Below are positions 14,956 through 17,322 of a stretch of DNA of 17,322 nt, in pieces. The DNA lies in contig CAMZKZ010000025.1 in NCBI GenBank assembly GCA_947311645.1, forward strand, positions 1 through 17,322, given 5' to 3'. This DNA is from an uncultured Candidatus Altimarinota bacterium (GTDB lineage: Bacteria > Patescibacteriota > Gracilibacteria > CAIRYL01). Position 1 is the first letter of the stretch. Every line of letters begins with the position of its first letter. Made by a program: the position numbers and the translations under genes. The notes below the pieces were generated by a model. It did not search any database. It had not been told where the DNA came from and saw nothing but the letters and a program-made list of their open reading frames with translations.

Positions 14956-15921
14956 CTATAATTCTACCAATAAATCTGCATGATTATTTTGCAAATATTG
15001 TAAATTTCCCTCTTCCTGTACCGAAAATACACCAGATATAATCACTTTTTTACGAAGTGTTATGATCTCTGAAAGAAATGCACCACCACATTTTCCTACA
15101 ACTATTTCCGCCTCATTATAGTATGTATAAATTTCTGATGTTTGCACCCATGGAAGTACAGAATACTTTGAATTATTCTGTACACATGCAAAATTTTTCA
15201 CTGTGTTATAATTTTTTCCAGATAAAATACAAATTTTATACTGCTTATACACAGAATGATTTTGTATTTTTTCCAAAATTTCTTCTTCATTTCCAAAAAG
15301 CACATTATGAAAAAAACAGAGAATCATTTTACTTTTTTTAGGTATTATATGGATATCTTTGTTTTTTTTAAGAGGAAGCGGAAATTCTGAAACACAAATT
15401 TTCTCTTCAATATGAGAAAGGTTTTTTATATTCGCTTCTAAATATTGTTTTGCATGAACATCTAAAACTCTGATTTCAGAAAGGTTTTCACTATTCCATG
15501 CCCAAGAAAAATGTGGTGTATAAAAATCTGTTACCTGTATAATAGTTTTTATATTTTTTTCAAAACAAATATCTAAAAGCTGTAACATCGGAAATGTTAT
15601 ATATATTTCTATATGAGAAATTTTTTTTAATTTTTTATTTAAACTATATAAACAGCTATTGATAAAAAATTTATCAAACCATGAAAAACGTAGTGTATTC
15701 GTATGAATATACAATTTTTTTAAAAACCAAAATGATGAATTATCAAAAATATATTTCACAATTTTTCCAAAAAAATATGCTTCTGCAATATCTATAATTT
15801 GAATACTCCTAATATTTCGACTCTGTACTGAATTTTCTAGTGCCTTTTTAATACCAAATGCCGCTGTTGTATGCCCATTTCCTACCCCTACGGTAAGTAT
15901 TACAATATTTTTTTTCATCAT
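14956..15921 (-). CDS. GT28-type glycosyltransferase resembling MGDG synthase/UgtP, short C-terminus
   Basis: This is probably a cytoplasmic-face glycosyltransferase adding a sugar from a nucleotide-sugar to a lipid. The N-terminal domain starts with KNIVILTVGVGNGHTTAA, the Gly-rich acceptor-side loop of MGDG synthase and UgtP, followed by LxxYxH-like aromatic helices. The C-terminal domain has LPWVQTSEIYTYYNEAEIVV, GKCGGAFLSE (the donor-binding PGG/SE region) and QEEGNLQYL. The frame stops right after NNHADLLVEL. Relatives usually continue with further helices that pack back on the N-terminal domain, so it looks about 30-60 residues short. The frame opens at 15966 inside dprA, but the double ATG at 15921/15918 directly before KKNIVIL is the natural start, 16 bases after the dprA stop. 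It is probably co-transcribed with dprA. The acceptor is unknown. Confidence 0.8.
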   Translation of the reverse strand: MMKKNIVILTVGVGNGHTTAAFGIKKALENSVQSRNIRSIQIIDIAEAYFFGKIVKYIFDNSSFWFLKKLYIHTNTLRFSWFDKFFINSCLYSLNKKLKKISHIEIYITFPMLQLLDICFEKNIKTIIQVTDFYTPHFSWAWNSENLSEIRVLDVHAKQYLEANIKNLSHIEEKICVSEFPLPLKKNKDIHIIPKKSKMILCFFHNVLFGNEEEILEKIQNHSVYKQYKICILSGKNYNTVKNFACVQNNSKYSVLPWVQTSEIYTYYNEAEIVVGKCGGAFLSEIITLRKKVIISGVFSVQEEGNLQYLQNNHADLLVEL

Positions 15922-15937
15922 GCACAAAAGAATGTAT

Positions 15938-17053
15938 TTATCTACGAACCCAACCATTTCCAGCAATTTCTTCTACTACTCCAGACAGTGATAACATCAT
16001 GAGCAAAGAAGAAAGCTTTGGTGCAAGTATATTTGTTTTTTTAACAATTTCATCAAAATGTGTGGGAGAATACGACAATGCATTATAGACATTTTTTTCA
16101 TCTGCATTTTTTGGAAGATACTGTTGAACATTTTCTTGTGCAAAAAGTGAGTGTTGCGTTACTCCAAATTCTTCTAATACATCAGAAGCGTATTGAACAA
16201 GTTTTGCTCCTTCTTGAATAAGTTTATGCGGTCCTCTCGAGAGTGGAGAACGAATAGGACCAGGAACTGCAAACACATCTTTCCCTTGCTCCATTGCAAA
16301 TTCTGCAGTTATAAGCGAACCAGATTTTTCTTTTCCTTCTACGACCAAAACTCCATCACTATACCCAGAAACTAAACGATTTCTTCGTGGAAAATTATAC
16401 GGTGTTGGCGATGTTCCAAATGGAAATTCTGTAAACACTACTCCATTTTTCATAATTTCAAGTGCTAATTTTTGGTTTACAGATGGATAGACAATATCTA
16501 ACCCTGTTCCCCAAAATGCAACGGTTGGTGACCCATTTTTAATTGCTTCTTTATGTGCAAGGGTATCAATCCCAAGAGCCATTCCAGAAACAATTGTAAA
16601 TCCTGCCTGTGAAAGTTCTGGTAATAAATGTGAACATGCCCATTTTCCTTCATTACTCACCGTTCGGCTTCCTACAACTGCCAAAGCTTTGCGTGTAAGT
16701 TTTGAAAAATCCCCTTTCGCAAAAAGAAATACAGGTGCGTCCTCTATATTTTTTAAACTTTCAGGAAAGTCTTCATCGTCATGACACAATACTGTTACCC
16801 CATGTTTTTTACACTCTTCTTCTGCTTGTATACTATTTACTTTTTGTGTTTTTTCTAAAATTTTTTTTATACTTTTTGGATGAATTTTCATGGTTTGTAA
16901 GTCTTTTTTCAAGCGAGATACTCCATTTATTTTTGCATTTTCACATGCATCTTTTGCACGGTCTAAATCACCATAATATTCTATTATTTTTTTATATGAT
17001 CCAATTCGTAAGCAATCGGCCATTGCCCAAAAAAGTTTTGTTTGAGGTTTCAT
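15938..17053 (-). CDS. dprA: DNA-processing protein DprA
   Basis: DprA binds incoming single-stranded DNA during transformation and loads RecA. The protein is 371 residues. The N-terminal ~75 residues are helical and SAM-like. The Rossmann-type DprA domain (~105-290) has AVVGSR (125-130), SGMALGIDTLAH (156-167), the hallmark FPRRNR (221-226), SGSLITA (244-250) and AVPGP (262-266). A C-terminal winged-helix (DprA_WH) domain covers ~318-371. Length and motifs are complete. It is preceded by a TATAAT box and a terminator that isolates it from the gene to its right. The downstream glycosyltransferase follows after 16 bases. Natural DNA uptake is common among small-genome Patescibacteria, which fits, but no com genes are in this window. 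Confidence 0.96.
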   Translation of the reverse strand: MKPQTKLFWAMADCLRIGSYKKIIEYYGDLDRAKDACENAKINGVSRLKKDLQTMKIHPKSIKKILEKTQKVNSIQAEEECKKHGVTVLCHDDEDFPESLKNIEDAPVFLFAKGDFSKLTRKALAVVGSRTVSNEGKWACSHLLPELSQAGFTIVSGMALGIDTLAHKEAIKNGSPTVAFWGTGLDIVYPSVNQKLALEIMKNGVVFTEFPFGTSPTPYNFPRRNRLVSGYSDGVLVVEGKEKSGSLITAEFAMEQGKDVFAVPGPIRSPLSRGPHKLIQEGAKLVQYASDVLEEFGVTQHSLFAQENVQQYLPKNADEKNVYNALSYSPTHFDEIVKKTNILAPKLSSLLMMLSLSGVVEEIAGNGWVRR

Positions 17054-17076
17054 TGTGTAGAAGATATATATCGCAC

Positions 17077-17082
17077 ATTATA
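17077..17082 (-). promoter_or_regulatory. -10 box of dprA
   Basis: A perfect TATAAT on the minus strand lies 23 bases before the dprA ATG. No clear -35 is present; the position 17 bases upstream falls within the neighbouring terminator stem. Confidence 0.5.
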
Positions 17083-17087
17083 CTACC

Positions 17088-17122
17088 AAAAAAGACACCT
17101 CTTTTACGAGGTGTCTTTTTTT
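17088..17122. terminator. Strong bidirectional intrinsic terminator
   Basis: GACACCTC (17094-17101) and GAGGTGTC (17108-17115) form a perfect 8-bp, GC-rich stem with a 6-base loop. It is flanked by six A on the left and seven T on the right, so it would work on either strand. On the minus strand it ends the transcript of the gene at the right edge, 45 bases after its stop. Confidence 0.92.
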
Positions 17123-17166
17123 AAAGATATAAAACCTTTACTTTTTCCTAAGATATAAGTGAAATA

Positions 17167-17322
17167 TTAATTTAAATCACATTCATCAAAATTATGAATT
17201 CCATATATACATGTTCTATCTAAGAAGTTCTTGTTTCCATCACTATCTGAGTCATCTAGCCCTTCTGTATATGTAAATGTTCCATCACTAGAAGTATATG
17301 TTTGCCCATCGAGCAACCCATC
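17167..17322 (-). CDS. C-terminal end of a probable secreted Asp/Gly-rich (calcium-binding-like) protein
   Basis: Only the last 51 codons are inside the window; the start lies beyond the right edge. The visible part is rich in Asp, Gly, Ser and Thr. It contains DDSDSDGNKNFLD (residues ~23-35 of the fragment), which resembles the DxDxDG calcium loops of thrombospondin type 3 repeats found in secreted and surface proteins. Two cysteines near the end (C38 and C48) could form a disulfide. It ends with TAA and is followed by the strong terminator at 17088-17122. Glycine codons include GGG, unlike the housekeeping genes. No domain can be assigned with certainty from this fragment. Confidence 0.75.
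   Translation of the reverse strand, partial: DGLLDGQTYTSSDGTFTYTEGLDDSDSDGNKNFLDRTCIYGIHNFDECDLN

Noticed and set aside
1..17322. UGA read as glycine (genetic code 25) or tryptophan (code 4)
   Set aside because: All conserved genes are full length with no in-frame TGA, and tryptophan and glycine are encoded by TGG and GGN. The stop bias remains notable but there is no direct evidence of recoding.
1..17322. CRISPR array, insertion sequence, prophage, tRNA or rRNA
   Set aside because: I saw no regularly spaced repeats with spacers, no transposase or phage structural genes, and no cloverleaf or rRNA signatures in the gaps, all of which are about 165 bases or shorter.

Overview
The window is a gene-dense, very AT-rich bacterial chromosome segment made almost entirely of housekeeping genes. 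Low GC, compact spacing, a streamlined gene set, no recognisable Shine-Dalgarno sequences and an almost complete avoidance of TGA as a stop codon suggest a small-genome lineage of the Candidate Phyla Radiation (Patescibacteria), for example the Gracilibacteria/Peregrinibacteria neighbourhood. This placement is inference; there is no rRNA or other phylogenetic marker I could place. The standard code fits: no conserved gene here has an in-frame TGA.

Left part (1-3176, minus strand): a secreted M23 peptidase with a long coiled coil (EnvC-like), then a 125-residue protein of unknown function, then a partial, glycine-rich multi-pass membrane protein that runs off the left edge. The last two use GGG glycine codons far more than the housekeeping genes. 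Next (3313-7385, plus strand) is a tight trpS-mutL-alr operon (tRNA charging, mismatch repair, D-alanine for peptidoglycan). It meets a convergent transketolase gene (tkt, minus). Divergent from tkt is a lone trpA (plus), which faces a drastically shortened lepA: only its GTPase domain is present.

Right part: lspA (lipoprotein signal peptidase, with its 3' end inside a tandem-repeat tract), a 2-Cys peroxiredoxin with a clear intrinsic terminator, and guaB (GMP synthesis), all minus. Divergent from guaB is ftsX (plus, no ftsE beside it). It converges on a GT28/UgtP-like glycosyltransferase that lies downstream of dprA (both minus). A strong intrinsic terminator separates dprA from the C-terminal end of a probable secreted Asp/Gly-rich protein at the right edge.

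Taken together, the genes describe a walled cell (alr, M23 peptidase, ftsX) that makes lipoproteins (lspA) and probably glycolipids, handles incoming DNA (dprA), has methyl-independent mismatch repair (endonuclease-type MutL) and runs the non-oxidative pentose phosphate pathway. I did not find a defence island, CRISPR array, prophage, insertion sequence, tRNA or rRNA. No intergenic gap exceeds about 165 bases. The most unusual points are the orphan LepA G domain, the near-absence of TGA stops, the repeat-built lspA tail, and the compositionally distinct gene pair downstream of the M23 peptidase.
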